In this document: positions 1 to 7,676 of the stretch, piece by piece
How the letters are laid out: every line of letters starts with the position of its first letter
Position numbering within the stretch: position 1 is the stretch's first letter
Assembly: GCA_020426065.1 (NCBI GenBank)
Contig: JAGQQT010000013.1
Location: 1-19,298, forward strand
Source of the DNA: Planctomycetaceae bacterium
Lineage (GTDB): Bacteria; Planctomycetota; Planctomycetia; Planctomycetales; Planctomycetaceae
Reading direction: 5' to 3'
Length of the DNA: 19,298 bases
The notes under the pieces: model-generated
Told to the model about the DNA's origin: nothing
What the model saw: the letters and a program-made list of their open reading frames with translations, nothing else
The model's database searches: none
Made by a program: the position numbers and the translations under genes

Positions 1-175
1 CCCGATCCAGCTCTTCCTGGCCTAACAGAACACGGCAGAGGGTTGATTTCCCGGCCCCGTTGCGGCCGATGAAACCAACCTTCTCATTCGATTTGAGCGC
101 GACACAGGCGTGGTCGAGCAGTTCCTGCGATCCGTAACTTTTACACGCATCCTGAAGTTGAAGAAGCACTGCCAT
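1..175 (-). CDS. ABC-F-like ATP-binding protein, N-terminal fragment
   Basis: The visible 58 residues are the start of an ABC ATPase, and the rest lies beyond the left window edge. A Walker A motif (GRNGAGKST, residues 37-45) sits after a short N-terminal strand and the A-loop-like tyrosine at residue 14 (KSYG). The motif lies only about 37 residues from the start and no membrane segment precedes it. That fits the soluble ABC-F group, whose members act on the ribosome, but an ordinary transporter ATPase subunit cannot be excluded from this fragment. The start is the ATG at 173-175; no clear Shine-Dalgarno sequence precedes it. It follows bacterioferritin on the same strand after 90 bp, but the bacterioferritin terminator lies between them, so it is probably transcribed separately or by read-through. 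Confidence 0.75.
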   Translation of the reverse strand, partial: MAVLLQLQDACKSYGSQELLDHACVALKSNEKVGFIGRNGAGKSTLCRVLLGQEELDR

Positions 176-242
176 CGGAAAAACAGCCTGAGAACCTGTC
201 AAAGTCAAGAGTACGAATTAGGTGGCGCCAGTTTCACCAGTG

Positions 243-261
243 AAAACCCCGGAAGCCCGGG
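243..261 (-). terminator. Probable intrinsic terminator of bacterioferritin
   Basis: On the minus strand a 5-bp all-GC stem (CCCGG / CCGGG) with a 4-base loop GCTT begins 5 bases after the bfr stop codon. It is followed by G and a short run of four T. The stem is short but GC-only and well placed. Confidence 0.55.
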
Positions 262-265
262 ACTG

Positions 266-754
266 TTAGTGGCCTTCGTCGGCGTGAGGTCCCATCTGGG
301 TGATCAGGTAATTCTGGATCCCGACCTTCTCAATCAACTCCAGTTGAGATTCGAGCCAGTCAACATGACCTTCCGATTCCACCAGAATCTTTTCCAGCAG
401 ATCACGGGTGCCAAAATCATCCTCTTCGAAGCAGACCTTGATCCCCGCTCGATAAGTCTCGACACCCTTGGTTTCGAGGGCCAGGTCATATTCGAACTGG
501 GATTTGACATCATCGCCAACGCGGATCACATCGTAGCGAGCGATTTCCGGCACACCTTCCAGAAACAGAATCCGGTCGATGAGCAGTTCGGCATGCTTCA
601 TCTCGCCCATGGATTCTTCGTAATGCTTGTCTCCCAGGATGTGCAGTGCCCAGTTGTGGCACATTTTTGCCTGGCAGAAATACTGGTTGATCGCGGTCAG
701 TTCAATCGTCAGACCGGCATTCAACGCTTCAATAACTCGTGGCTTACCCTTCAT
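266..754 (-). CDS. bfr: Bacterioferritin, altered ferroxidase site
   Basis: This 162-residue protein aligns without gaps to classical bacterioferritins (158 residues in E. coli), the 24-subunit heme-containing iron-storage cages of the cytoplasm. Conserved features are visible: ferroxidase residues E18, E51, H54, E94 and H130, tyrosine Y25, tryptophan W133, and the inter-subunit heme ligand M52 in the EMKHAE motif. One di-iron bridging ligand is missing: the position equal to E. coli E127 is serine (VESEGH, S127). The inner-surface iron site residues H46 and D50 of E. coli are E46 and G50 here. The ATG at 752-754 is preceded by AAGGAG with about 7 bases spacing, and a good promoter lies just upstream. 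It is probably monocistronic, since a hairpin follows the stop. The family assignment is very safe; the effect of the missing ligand is an inference. Confidence 0.95.
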   Translation of the reverse strand: MKGKPRVIEALNAGLTIELTAINQYFCQAKMCHNWALHILGDKHYEESMGEMKHAELLIDRILFLEGVPEIARYDVIRVGDDVKSQFEYDLALETKGVETYRAGIKVCFEEDDFGTRDLLEKILVESEGHVDWLESQLELIEKVGIQNYLITQMGPHADEGH

Positions 755-787
755 CTCTCACTCCTTCTTTGTGAAATCAATACGCAA

Positions 788-816
788 ATTGTAGTCGATT
801 GAAAGCGGGAGTCCAA
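788..816 (-). promoter_or_regulatory. Sigma70-type promoter of bfr
   Basis: On the minus strand, TTGGAC (811-816) and TACAAT (788-793) are separated by exactly 17 bases. The predicted transcription start near 781 gives a leader of about 27 bases before the bfr ATG, with the Shine-Dalgarno sequence inside it. I saw no Fur-box-like dyad next to it. Confidence 0.65.
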
Positions 817-865
817 CGCAGGCCCGGCGGACCCATGCAGCCAGATGGATCGACTCTGCCCGATT

Positions 866-1531
866 TCAGCGTTTTTTGGCCATCTCGATCGCTTCTGCGT
901 CCAGTCGATCCATTTCTGCCTGGATGCGAGCGGTCCATTCGTCGAGTTCTTCCCGCGATGCGGACTCGGGAATCTGCATGACTGGTCCCGTGAACGCATA
1001 AACGGTCGTAAACGGCATGGGGATTTCGAGATTCGTCCAACCGGTTCCAATCGACCAGAAACTCCGGTAACGGAACGCTGTCGGCACCACGCCCTTGCCG
1101 GTTTTGGCAGCCAGGAATGCACAGCCGGTTTTCATTTCCCGGCGCGGACCACGCGGGCCATCGGGAGTGAGGACGAGATGATGCCGGGCTCCTTCTTTCA
1201 CCAGAAACCGGACGGCAGCCGTTCCTCCGGCTGAAGTGGACCCGCGAGCGGAGCCAATGCCGAGTGCGTCCATCGCATTGGCAAGGAATGTTCCATCACG
1301 ATGACCACCCACCAGCGCCATCGTTGCCGGTTGCCGTCCAATAAACAGCGGGGCCAGCAGCGAATCATGCCACACACAATACGTGTAAGTCTGTTCGCCG
1401 GGCGGGATGTAAGGGTTGGTGGACGGTTCGACAAAGATCAACCGTTTGCGGATCGTCAGAAACAGCAGCCGAAACAGGATGACAGCACCCCAGGCGGCAA
1501 CAGGTTCCAGCCAGCGGCTGCGAATTCTCAA
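866..1531 (-). CDS. DUF374 lysophospholipid acyltransferase-like protein
   Basis: This 221-residue protein has the marks of the DUF374 acyltransferase-like family, related to lysophospholipid and lipid A acyltransferases. These are a hydrophobic N-terminal segment (about residues 11-27), the WHDSLL motif with H55 and D56 in place of the usual HxxxxD box, RGS at 96-98 followed by a glycine pair, and TPDGPRGPR at 122-130, the substrate-binding signature of the family. It probably acts at the inner face of the membrane; the acyl donor and acceptor are unknown. The only plausible start is TTG at 1529-1531, because an in-frame stop lies a few codons upstream. A weak GGAAG precedes it. It lies 98 bp downstream of the ferredoxin-NADP reductase on the same strand and may be co-transcribed with it. 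Confidence 0.85.
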   Translation of the reverse strand: MRIRSRWLEPVAAWGAVILFRLLFLTIRKRLIFVEPSTNPYIPPGEQTYTYCVWHDSLLAPLFIGRQPATMALVGGHRDGTFLANAMDALGIGSARGSTSAGGTAAVRFLVKEGARHHLVLTPDGPRGPRREMKTGCAFLAAKTGKGVVPTAFRYRSFWSIGTGWTNLEIPMPFTTVYAFTGPVMQIPESASREELDEWTARIQAEMDRLDAEAIEMAKKR

Positions 1532-1629
1532 GGAGCTAGCTTCCAGACAGATTATGAGATGCGGCGGCCAACCAAGGCTGCCTGAGTCGGGATGCTAGCG
1601 AATTCAACCAGACGGAGCGAGAGCAGAGT

Positions 1630-2604
1630 TTACCAGTATTTCTCGAAGTGAATATTCCCCGGAGTGTGAGCGTGCTGGAGCTGGAAGCCCTGCCCAACCA
1701 GCAGTTCAATCATCCCCTTCTTCTCTGGAAATTCGTGCGTGCCATCGGCGAGTCGTTGCGGCACACCAATCATGTCCGGGTTTCCACACAGAAAGACATG
1801 AGTCCGCTGCGGATCCGGTCTCCACCCGAAGTCGGCTTCGAATTGATGGCTGCCAAACACATCCTGAATGTATTGCTTGCCGACATACCCTGGATGTGCA
1901 GGATCCAGATTCTCCGGTTCCCGGGTTGTGTACACGTGATACTGATAATTCGAGTAGGTCTCGGACAGGATGTGCTGCTCTTTCAGATAGCCCGCATCCG
2001 ACCGCTCCCGCACGCAGGTCAGAGAGGCAATTCGGCCCTGATGATTGCGTCCTAACAGTTCCGCTGCCATGGCATTATGAGGAGCTTCCCCGGTGCCGGT
2101 TGCGACAAAAATCACATCATCTTCGGGTTGGACCGGGTCAAGAGTGTAATGCCCCACAATATGATGACTCATGTGCAGTCGATCTCCTTCCCGGAGAGCA
2201 AACAACCGCGGTGTGAGTGGGGGGCGCTTGGGAATTTCCTCGTCCGAGCGCGGAACGAGGGTAATGTAAAACTCGAGATAGGGGTAACTGTCACACGGGG
2301 CCAGAGTACCCTGGGCATCCAGCAGCGGACAGGAAATGGAATAGGCCCGCTTGATCAACCGGCGGGAAAGAGCCTCCTCGGCAATCCGAGAGGGACCATC
2401 CATCCGCCGTTCCCAGCCCCCCAGCGCCAGAATCGTATACTGGCCGGGAGAGTAAGTCAGCCTGCCATCATCCGCCTGAACCCGGACCCGCATCAGCATT
2501 TCGTGGATAAAATCGAGCTGAATGATACTGGCGTTGTAGTGCTCCTGACGCAGGGCTTCCAGGTCGGAATCAGATTGTGGCTGGATGAGCGGCGAGGTCG
2601 ACAT
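1630..2604 (-). CDS. fpr: Ferredoxin--NADP reductase
   Basis: A flavoprotein of 324 residues (counting from the second ATG) that passes electrons between NADPH and ferredoxin or flavodoxin in the cytoplasm. The FAD-binding signature RAYSIS is at about residues 86-91, followed by a longer-than-usual loop. The NADP-binding motif GTGEAP is at about 169-174, LCGNPDMIG lies in the C-terminal third, and the protein ends in EKYW with the terminal aromatic residue that stacks on the flavin in bacterial Fpr-type enzymes. It is longer than E. coli Fpr (248 residues), mainly at the N-terminus and in the loop between the FAD motifs. Two ATGs compete: 2616 has AGG directly abutting it, while 2604 has AGGA about 11 bases upstream and a more natural N-terminus (MSTSPL). 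I chose 2604. A promoter is visible upstream. Confidence 0.9.
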   Translation of the reverse strand: MSTSPLIQPQSDSDLEALRQEHYNASIIQLDFIHEMLMRVRVQADDGRLTYSPGQYTILALGGWERRMDGPSRIAEEALSRRLIKRAYSISCPLLDAQGTLAPCDSYPYLEFYITLVPRSDEEIPKRPPLTPRLFALREGDRLHMSHHIVGHYTLDPVQPEDDVIFVATGTGEAPHNAMAAELLGRNHQGRIASLTCVRERSDAGYLKEQHILSETYSNYQYHVYTTREPENLDPAHPGYVGKQYIQDVFGSHQFEADFGWRPDPQRTHVFLCGNPDMIGVPQRLADGTHEFPEKKGMIELLVGQGFQLQHAHTPGNIHFEKYW

Positions 2605-2670
2605 GCGACAGACCATCCTGAAGGAGGGAGTGGTTATCGGAAAGGATCGGAATTGATCGATATTTGGCCA

Positions 2671-2698
2671 AGTATACTCCCAGTTTGCGAGGCATCAA
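2671..2698 (-). promoter_or_regulatory. Sigma70-type promoter of the FNR gene
   Basis: On the minus strand, TTGATG (2693-2698) and TATACT (2671-2676) are separated by 16 bases. The expected transcript would start near 2664, about 50-60 bases before the candidate start codons. Confidence 0.55.
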
Positions 2699-2817
2699 AG
2701 ATGAGTTATGTAAGGAAAGCGAAATTCAAGCAGAAATTATGACGAAATCGGTAAGACCAGTCCTGATCGGAAGACACTTCCCATTTTCTCCTCGCTCCAT
2801 ACAATCATGACACGGTG

Positions 2818-2844
2818 TCCTGATTCCCCAGAAGGATCAGGGAC
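2818..2844 (+). repeat. Imperfect hairpin upstream of the DUF502 gene
   Basis: CCTGAT and ATCAGG form a 6-bp stem around an 11-base loop, with GTC/GAC extending it past a single bulged G. The loop holds AGAAGG, the best purine-rich stretch near the TTG start at 2859. It may be only a chance dyad. Confidence 0.25.
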
Positions 2845-2858
2845 CCAGCTGCTCGAAA

Positions 2859-3962
2859 TTGAAACCCCCTCCCCTGAGGAAAGCGAGGTTTCTGATCTCA
2901 TCCTCTCCTGAAACGATTCCCGTTCGTCGCCTCACACCCGGCAGGGTATTCCTGCGCGGCCTGGCGATCATCCTTCCGACCGTACTTACGCTCGTCATCC
3001 TGCTGTGGCTGTCGAGTCTGCTTTATCGCTACATCATCGTTCCCACCAACACCCTGGTGAAATTCGTCGCTTCCCAGGTTGTCGATCTGTCTCACCCCAC
3101 AACGGGACTGTACACGCTCTCAGGTGGGCCTGCTCTCCCTTATTGTGGTACGGAGTATCGAATCAATGCGACGACCCGGGATCGGTATCTGAATCAGCTC
3201 CGCGTTTTGCGGGAATCGGGAGCCCGACCCATTGCCGAAGAGGATCGGGTTGACGCACTGGATCTGGACGGCGTCTTCGTTGTGGTTGGCCAGGCGGCAT
3301 TTTTGTACGAAGACTATGTGCTGGTTGCCCGAAACACACCAGTGGGGCAGATGCCCCGTTCCCGCATCGGTTTCAATATGGAGCTGATTGCCGAGAAGCA
3401 TTTTCCCGGTCTGCTCCCGCTCAGCACCATCGCCATCCTGCTGATTATTCTGCTCATCTACGTGATTGGCCGGGTGGTCACCATCCGGGTCGGGAGCTGG
3501 ATCGTCCACAAGTTTGAATCGCTCATCATCAGCAGTCTGCCGGTGGTCCGGAATGTTTATGGCTCCGTCAAACAGGTCACAGATTTTCTGTTTTCCGAAA
3601 ACCAGATTGAAGTCCGCAAGGTGGTGGCCTTTGAGTATCCCCGCAAGGGAGTCTGGTCACTGGGATTTGTAACCGGAGACAGTCTGCTCGATATCTCCGC
3701 CGATGCGGGCGAACCATGTGTGTCCATCCTGGTACCGACTTCACCGATGCCGATGACCGGTTACACGATGTCCGTCCCGAAGAGTGAAATCATCGATTTG
3801 AACCTGACGGTCGATCAGGCATTTCAATACATCGTCTCGTGTGGTGTGCTCGTTCCCCCGCCGCAGCGTTTCACACCGGATCGACTCCAGCAGCGTCTGC
3901 AAAAAAAGCTGAGCGACATTGCGGAGAGTAAAAATCGGGAAGCAGAAGGTACCGAAGACTGA
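2859..3962 (+). CDS. DUF502 family membrane protein with long inter-membrane loop
   Basis: A 367-residue inner-membrane protein of the DUF502 family, whose function is not established. Two hydrophobic segments are clear, at about residues 30-56 and 185-208. After the second comes the family's typical sequence: a region with SLPVVRNVYGSVKQV, then FEYPRKGVWSLGFVTG at about 257-271, and a C-terminal SEIIDL(N)LTVDQAFQYIVSCG stretch. Most DUF502 proteins have about 200-230 residues. The extra length here is a soluble loop of about 130 residues between the two membrane segments, plus N- and C-terminal tails. No ATG is available: the best start is TTG at 2859, with an in-frame stop about 50 bases upstream, and initiation at a nearby CTG is possible. 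Divergent from the FNR gene and convergent with mogA, so probably monocistronic. Confidence 0.8.
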   Translation: MKPPPLRKARFLISSSPETIPVRRLTPGRVFLRGLAIILPTVLTLVILLWLSSLLYRYIIVPTNTLVKFVASQVVDLSHPTTGLYTLSGGPALPYCGTEYRINATTRDRYLNQLRVLRESGARPIAEEDRVDALDLDGVFVVVGQAAFLYEDYVLVARNTPVGQMPRSRIGFNMELIAEKHFPGLLPLSTIAILLIILLIYVIGRVVTIRVGSWIVHKFESLIISSLPVVRNVYGSVKQVTDFLFSENQIEVRKVVAFEYPRKGVWSLGFVTGDSLLDISADAGEPCVSILVPTSPMPMTGYTMSVPKSEIIDLNLTVDQAFQYIVSCGVLVPPPQRFTPDRLQQRLQKKLSDIAESKNREAEGTED

Positions 3963-4002
3963 ACCTACTTCCCATCAGTGGCTCGCAGCACAAAACTGCT
4001 TT

Positions 4003-4033
4003 AAATCATAAATTCCACGGATGGTTATGATTT
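4003..4033. terminator. Possible bidirectional terminator between DUF502 gene and mogA
   Basis: AAATCATAA (4003-4011) and TTATGATTT (4025-4033) form a perfect 9-bp stem with a 13-base loop, followed by three more T on the plus strand. It lies between two convergent genes, and its right arm contains the mogA stop codon. The stem is AT-rich, so termination may be weak. Confidence 0.4.
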
Positions 4034-4579
4034 TTTGGGCCGAAAGCTGGTCATTCGCTCGGGGTTGGTTTCCCAGTAGGGACCATCGATCAGATCAATG
4101 CAGTAAGGAATGGCGGGGAAGATCGCATCGAGACATTGAGCGATCGCTTTGGGCTGTCCCGGCAGATTGACGATGAGGCTGTTCCCGCGGATACCCGCTG
4201 TCTGGCGCGACAGAATGGCAGTGGGAACGTACTGCAGAGAGATGGTTCGCATCAGCTCACCGAAACCGGGCATCATTTTCTGGCAGACGGCTTCGGTGGC
4301 TTCAGGTGTGATGTCTCGGGCGGCAGGTCCGGTGCCGCCAGTGGTGATGATCAGGCTGCAGAGTTCTTCATCAGCCAGACGCATCAGGGTGGTTTCAATC
4401 AGAGACTGCTCATCGGCAATAATCACCGAGCGGGCTTCGAAAGGAGTCAGCAGGACCTGCTGCAGGTAATCGCGGATGGCAGGTCCACCCCGATCTTCAT
4501 AATCACCCCGGCTGGCACGATCCGAAACCGTGACGACTCCAATCCGATGAAGTTTCCGGCTGGTGTCATCCGCAGTCAT
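4025..4579 (-). CDS. mogA: Molybdopterin adenylyltransferase MogA
   Basis: This 184-residue protein closely matches E. coli MogA, which adenylylates molybdopterin with ATP before molybdenum insertion in molybdenum cofactor synthesis. The motifs appear in order: VVTVSDRAS at 15-23, DEQSLIE at 56-62, TGGTGPAARDITPEAT at 80-95, MPGFGELMR at 103-111, TAILSRQ at 120-126 and NLPGQPKAI at 138-146. The order and spacing favour MogA over the related MoaB. It is slightly shorter than the E. coli protein (195) because a short insert near the C-terminus is missing. The ATG at 4577-4579 overlaps the stop codon of the upstream HEAT-TPR gene as ATGA, so translation is probably coupled. No other molybdenum cofactor gene is in the window. 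Confidence 0.95.
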   Translation of the reverse strand: MTADDTSRKLHRIGVVTVSDRASRGDYEDRGGPAIRDYLQQVLLTPFEARSVIIADEQSLIETTLMRLADEELCSLIITTGGTGPAARDITPEATEAVCQKMMPGFGELMRTISLQYVPTAILSRQTAGIRGNSLIVNLPGQPKAIAQCLDAIFPAIPYCIDLIDGPYWETNPERMTSFRPKKS

Positions 4580-7536
4580 GGCTTTTCCTTAGGAACATCA
4601 TCCTCAGGTTGATCAGGTTCGGGAAGAGTGGGTTGCTCCGGAGTCGGTTTCGGTTTTGCCATCATGGTCAGCAGTTCGGCAAAGCGGGGCATATCCCGCA
4701 GGACAAGCAGATCCGGATCGTTGCGAGCCCATTCGGCATCAGTGTACCCGAGTTGAATGCTCTTCTCGATTTCTGCAAAGGCGGCATTCACCAGTTCATT
4801 GATGCGTTCCGCATCCCCGTTTTTGCGTGTCAGATATTGCACGGCCCGGGCATACGTGCAGGCCGCATTGTAGCTGAAGATCTGGTCTTCTCCGTGCTGC
4901 TTGCGCCATTTCTCCAGCAGCGCGACCGCTTCATCAATCTGTCCGCGACTGGCCATCGCCATTGCCGAGCCGGTCAGGGCATTGAGTGATTCCGGATTCA
5001 ATTCAAGCGCCTTGCGGAAATCGGCATCAGCCAGTTCAAACCGCTCAAGCATCCAGTAAACATGGCCTCGTTGTGAGTACCACTGTTCCGCATCGGGAGC
5101 CTGGGCAATCGCTTTTTCGAAAAAGGGAAGCGACTCTTCAAAGCGGGACAGCGTGCTGAGTATTCGTCCGACGGTCCCCTGGGCTTCGGGCCACTGGGCA
5201 TCGATATCAATCAGCTTGCGGTAGTCTGCCAGGGCAGCTTCGGTGTTATGGATTCGCTGGTAGGCCTGCCCGCGTCCTTCCAGGGCACGCGGGAAATCAG
5301 GAATGTAATCCAGGGCCAGGGTAAATTGCTTGATTGCCAGGTCGGTGTTTCCGGTCTGCATTTTTGACTGCGCAGTCTGGGTCATGTGATTCACCGGGGA
5401 GCGGTTATACATGTTGTTCAGCGCATTGATGGCCTGCTCCTTGATGGGGCTCTCACTGTTGTCCCGAACATGAATCAGGAACTTCTGCGTGGCCGAGGAA
5501 GAAGTGGTTCCGATTGTGGACAACAGCGATCCCCGGAGCGGGCTATCCTCGGGAAGATGCTCATACATCGAGATCATCGCCTCAATCGACCGGGGATGAT
5601 GACTCGCCTGAAACAGGTTGATGAGAGTGCCGATGGAAGACTGGTCCCCTTTGGAAGTCGCCTGATCTGCAAAGTCCATCAGTTGAACCATGTCGATATT
5701 GGCCACCGCTCGAAGTGCCATCGACTGCTCGTTGGCATTCAGGTTCGGATAGATTTTCAGCAGAGGCTCCACCAGTCTCACACCACTGATCTGCCGCAAA
5801 GAGTCAATCAGCTGGCTTCGATCGACATCGGGTGTATTCAGGCAGGAAATCAGGCGCGGAATGGCTTCCTGAACCTGAAATCGGGTCAGGATTTCCAGGG
5901 AAATTGCCGTGGGGAATTCCTGTGCGATCTGATTGAGACAAAACTGAATCGCCAGCTGATGGGAGGCTTCATCTGGGAGTTCACTCAACAGACGCAGGAT
6001 GGAAACCTGAACCTCGGTATTGGTTTCCTGTTCCAGCCGCTGGGCCAGCAATCCGGGAAAGCCGGGGTGTCCAACAACATTCAGTGCCTGCAGAACTTCC
6101 AGTCGGAGTTCGGAATTCTCGTGACTGGCAAACGCATAGAGTGTGTCCGCCCATTCCTTGCGGGGGACGCGGGCCATGGTCCGGACAATCAGCATCTGCC
6201 GCTCCGGCTCTTCCTGCAGCAGTTTCAGCAGGGCCAGATGATGTCCTGGAAACCGGGAACTGGCCAGACTGTCGATTGCAAAAGTAGCCAACTGCTCATC
6301 ATCACTGATTGCCAGAGTATGCAGCCGCGCCAAAGATTCTTCACTCGGAAACTCTCTCAGGGCACGGGTTGCCGCCACCCGGAGCGCAGCATCTTCAGAT
6401 TCATCCAGAATCTGAACCAGGTCCGGCCAGACTTCATCCTGCAGGCGAATCGCTCCAAACGCCAGGGCCGCCGCCCGGGAAAGAGGATGCCCTTTTCGAA
6501 CTTCATGCAGCAGATCTTTGAGGGAAACCGCATCATAAATTCCATTGCAGGCCGCCACGTAGGCATCCGCCAGATTCTGATGAACGCTGGGCGAACTGTA
6601 ACCCCCTTTGAACTGGGAATTGAAAACCACGTGGACATCGCCAATCAGCGGTGGAGGCAAGGGAAATTCCGTGGGACTGTTCTGATTCCGCTGGGCCATG
6701 ATGGTGGCATTCACAAACCACTGCCCCAGGTGCATGCTGAATGCAGGTGCATCTTCATCAAACTGGATAATCATCCGAATGACATCCTGGTTGGTCAGCA
6801 GCACCATTTCATCAACAATTCCACCCAGGTTGATCGGATCGACTTCCCCCGCAATATGGCCGATCGCAATCAAACCATGAGGCCCCAGTGTTTCCGTAGT
6901 CCACTTCAGTTGAATCATGGATTGCTGGTTCAATGGAAAGCGGTGGGCCTGCTGGCCGATTTTCCAGTTCAACTCCAGTTCCGGCACATTCGCTCCCGCA
7001 TCAATGCCGTTATACACCAGCCAGCAGGAAGCAACCTGGCCGGGAGGAGCAATCAACTCCTCCGCGACTTCCAGCTCAGTCAGACTGTGGTGCTGGTCCT
7101 GATACCGGAATGAAGCAAAGCCCAGTTTGTCTTTCTCGGCAGTGACGGGATACTCCCGGCCATCTGCTTTCAGGAGGATGTCGGCCGGCTTGAGGCGGAG
7201 TTCCTGCTCAGACTTGTTGATGACAACAAACCGTCCCAGCAGGAACCGGATCTGATTCTGCCCATTACTGTACTGTGCGAAATAAGCAGCGTCGAAATAG
7301 AACGCGAGTCGGTCATCTTCAAACGAATACAGTTCGAGGCCGGGAAGCCGGCGGGCCTTCACTTCTTTTTCGAGTCCCTGGACCCGATCCAAATAACGCT
7401 TCAGGACCGCTTCATCGGCCGTTCCGGATGTGGGGGGGAACTGTTTCTCCAGTTCTTCATTAGCCGATACCGGCGCGCTGGCCAGCCACAGCAGGACAAC
7501 CCACAACAACTGTAGAAACCACACACGTTTGAACAA
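4576..7536 (-). CDS. Secreted HEAT-repeat and TPR protein
   Basis: A 986-residue protein with an N-terminal signal sequence: basic FKR, a hydrophobic core LQLLWVVLLWLA, and a likely cleavage site after APVSA. Next comes a region of about 300 residues without a recognised fold, rich in beta-strand pattern. A long alpha-helical HEAT-like array follows from about 340 to 710, then TPR units from about 717 to 950 (for example ALEGRGQAYQRIHNTEAALADY). The TPR block ends with the NDPDLLVLRDMPRFAELL pattern common in planctomycete TPR proteins. The last 30 residues are a proline/acidic tail. It is probably an extracytoplasmic scaffold; its partners are unknown. A GTG at 7560 extends the frame, but GGAGGA sits 6 bases before the TTG at 7534-7536, directly ahead of the signal peptide, so I chose that TTG. 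Its stop overlaps the mogA start. Confidence 0.85.
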   Translation of the reverse strand: MFKRVWFLQLLWVVLLWLASAPVSANEELEKQFPPTSGTADEAVLKRYLDRVQGLEKEVKARRLPGLELYSFEDDRLAFYFDAAYFAQYSNGQNQIRFLLGRFVVINKSEQELRLKPADILLKADGREYPVTAEKDKLGFASFRYQDQHHSLTELEVAEELIAPPGQVASCWLVYNGIDAGANVPELELNWKIGQQAHRFPLNQQSMIQLKWTTETLGPHGLIAIGHIAGEVDPINLGGIVDEMVLLTNQDVIRMIIQFDEDAPAFSMHLGQWFVNATIMAQRNQNSPTEFPLPPPLIGDVHVVFNSQFKGGYSSPSVHQNLADAYVAACNGIYDAVSLKDLLHEVRKGHPLSRAAALAFGAIRLQDEVWPDLVQILDESEDAALRVAATRALREFPSEESLARLHTLAISDDEQLATFAIDSLASSRFPGHHLALLKLLQEEPERQMLIVRTMARVPRKEWADTLYAFASHENSELRLEVLQALNVVGHPGFPGLLAQRLEQETNTEVQVSILRLLSELPDEASHQLAIQFCLNQIAQEFPTAISLEILTRFQVQEAIPRLISCLNTPDVDRSQLIDSLRQISGVRLVEPLLKIYPNLNANEQSMALRAVANIDMVQLMDFADQATSKGDQSSIGTLINLFQASHHPRSIEAMISMYEHLPEDSPLRGSLLSTIGTTSSSATQKFLIHVRDNSESPIKEQAINALNNMYNRSPVNHMTQTAQSKMQTGNTDLAIKQFTLALDYIPDFPRALEGRGQAYQRIHNTEAALADYRKLIDIDAQWPEAQGTVGRILSTLSRFEESLPFFEKAIAQAPDAEQWYSQRGHVYWMLERFELADADFRKALELNPESLNALTGSAMAMASRGQIDEAVALLEKWRKQHGEDQIFSYNAACTYARAVQYLTRKNGDAERINELVNAAFAEIEKSIQLGYTDAEWARNDPDLLVLRDMPRFAELLTMMAKPKPTPEQPTLPEPDQPEDDVPKEKP

Positions 7537-7676
7537 GGTGTTTCCTCCAGAACAGTCCACGGTTGCGACAATCTTTGTGATTCGGATTGATCAAGGGATA
7601 AAGGCCACAACCCGGCGGGTGAATTAGTCTTCTAACCAGCCCTGGAGTTCAACCGGGCATCTACTTCGACAGAGGT

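Noticed and set aside
110..802. A 230-codon plus-strand open frame over the bacterioferritin gene
   Set aside because: The minus strand encodes an unmistakable bacterioferritin with promoter, ribosome site and terminator.
5386..7113. A 575-codon open frame on the plus strand, antisense to the HEAT-TPR gene
   Set aside because: Its translation is rich in Gln, His, Arg and Asn with no family resemblance, signal or ribosome site, and the opposite strand encodes clear HEAT and TPR repeats. It is a shadow of that gene's codon use.
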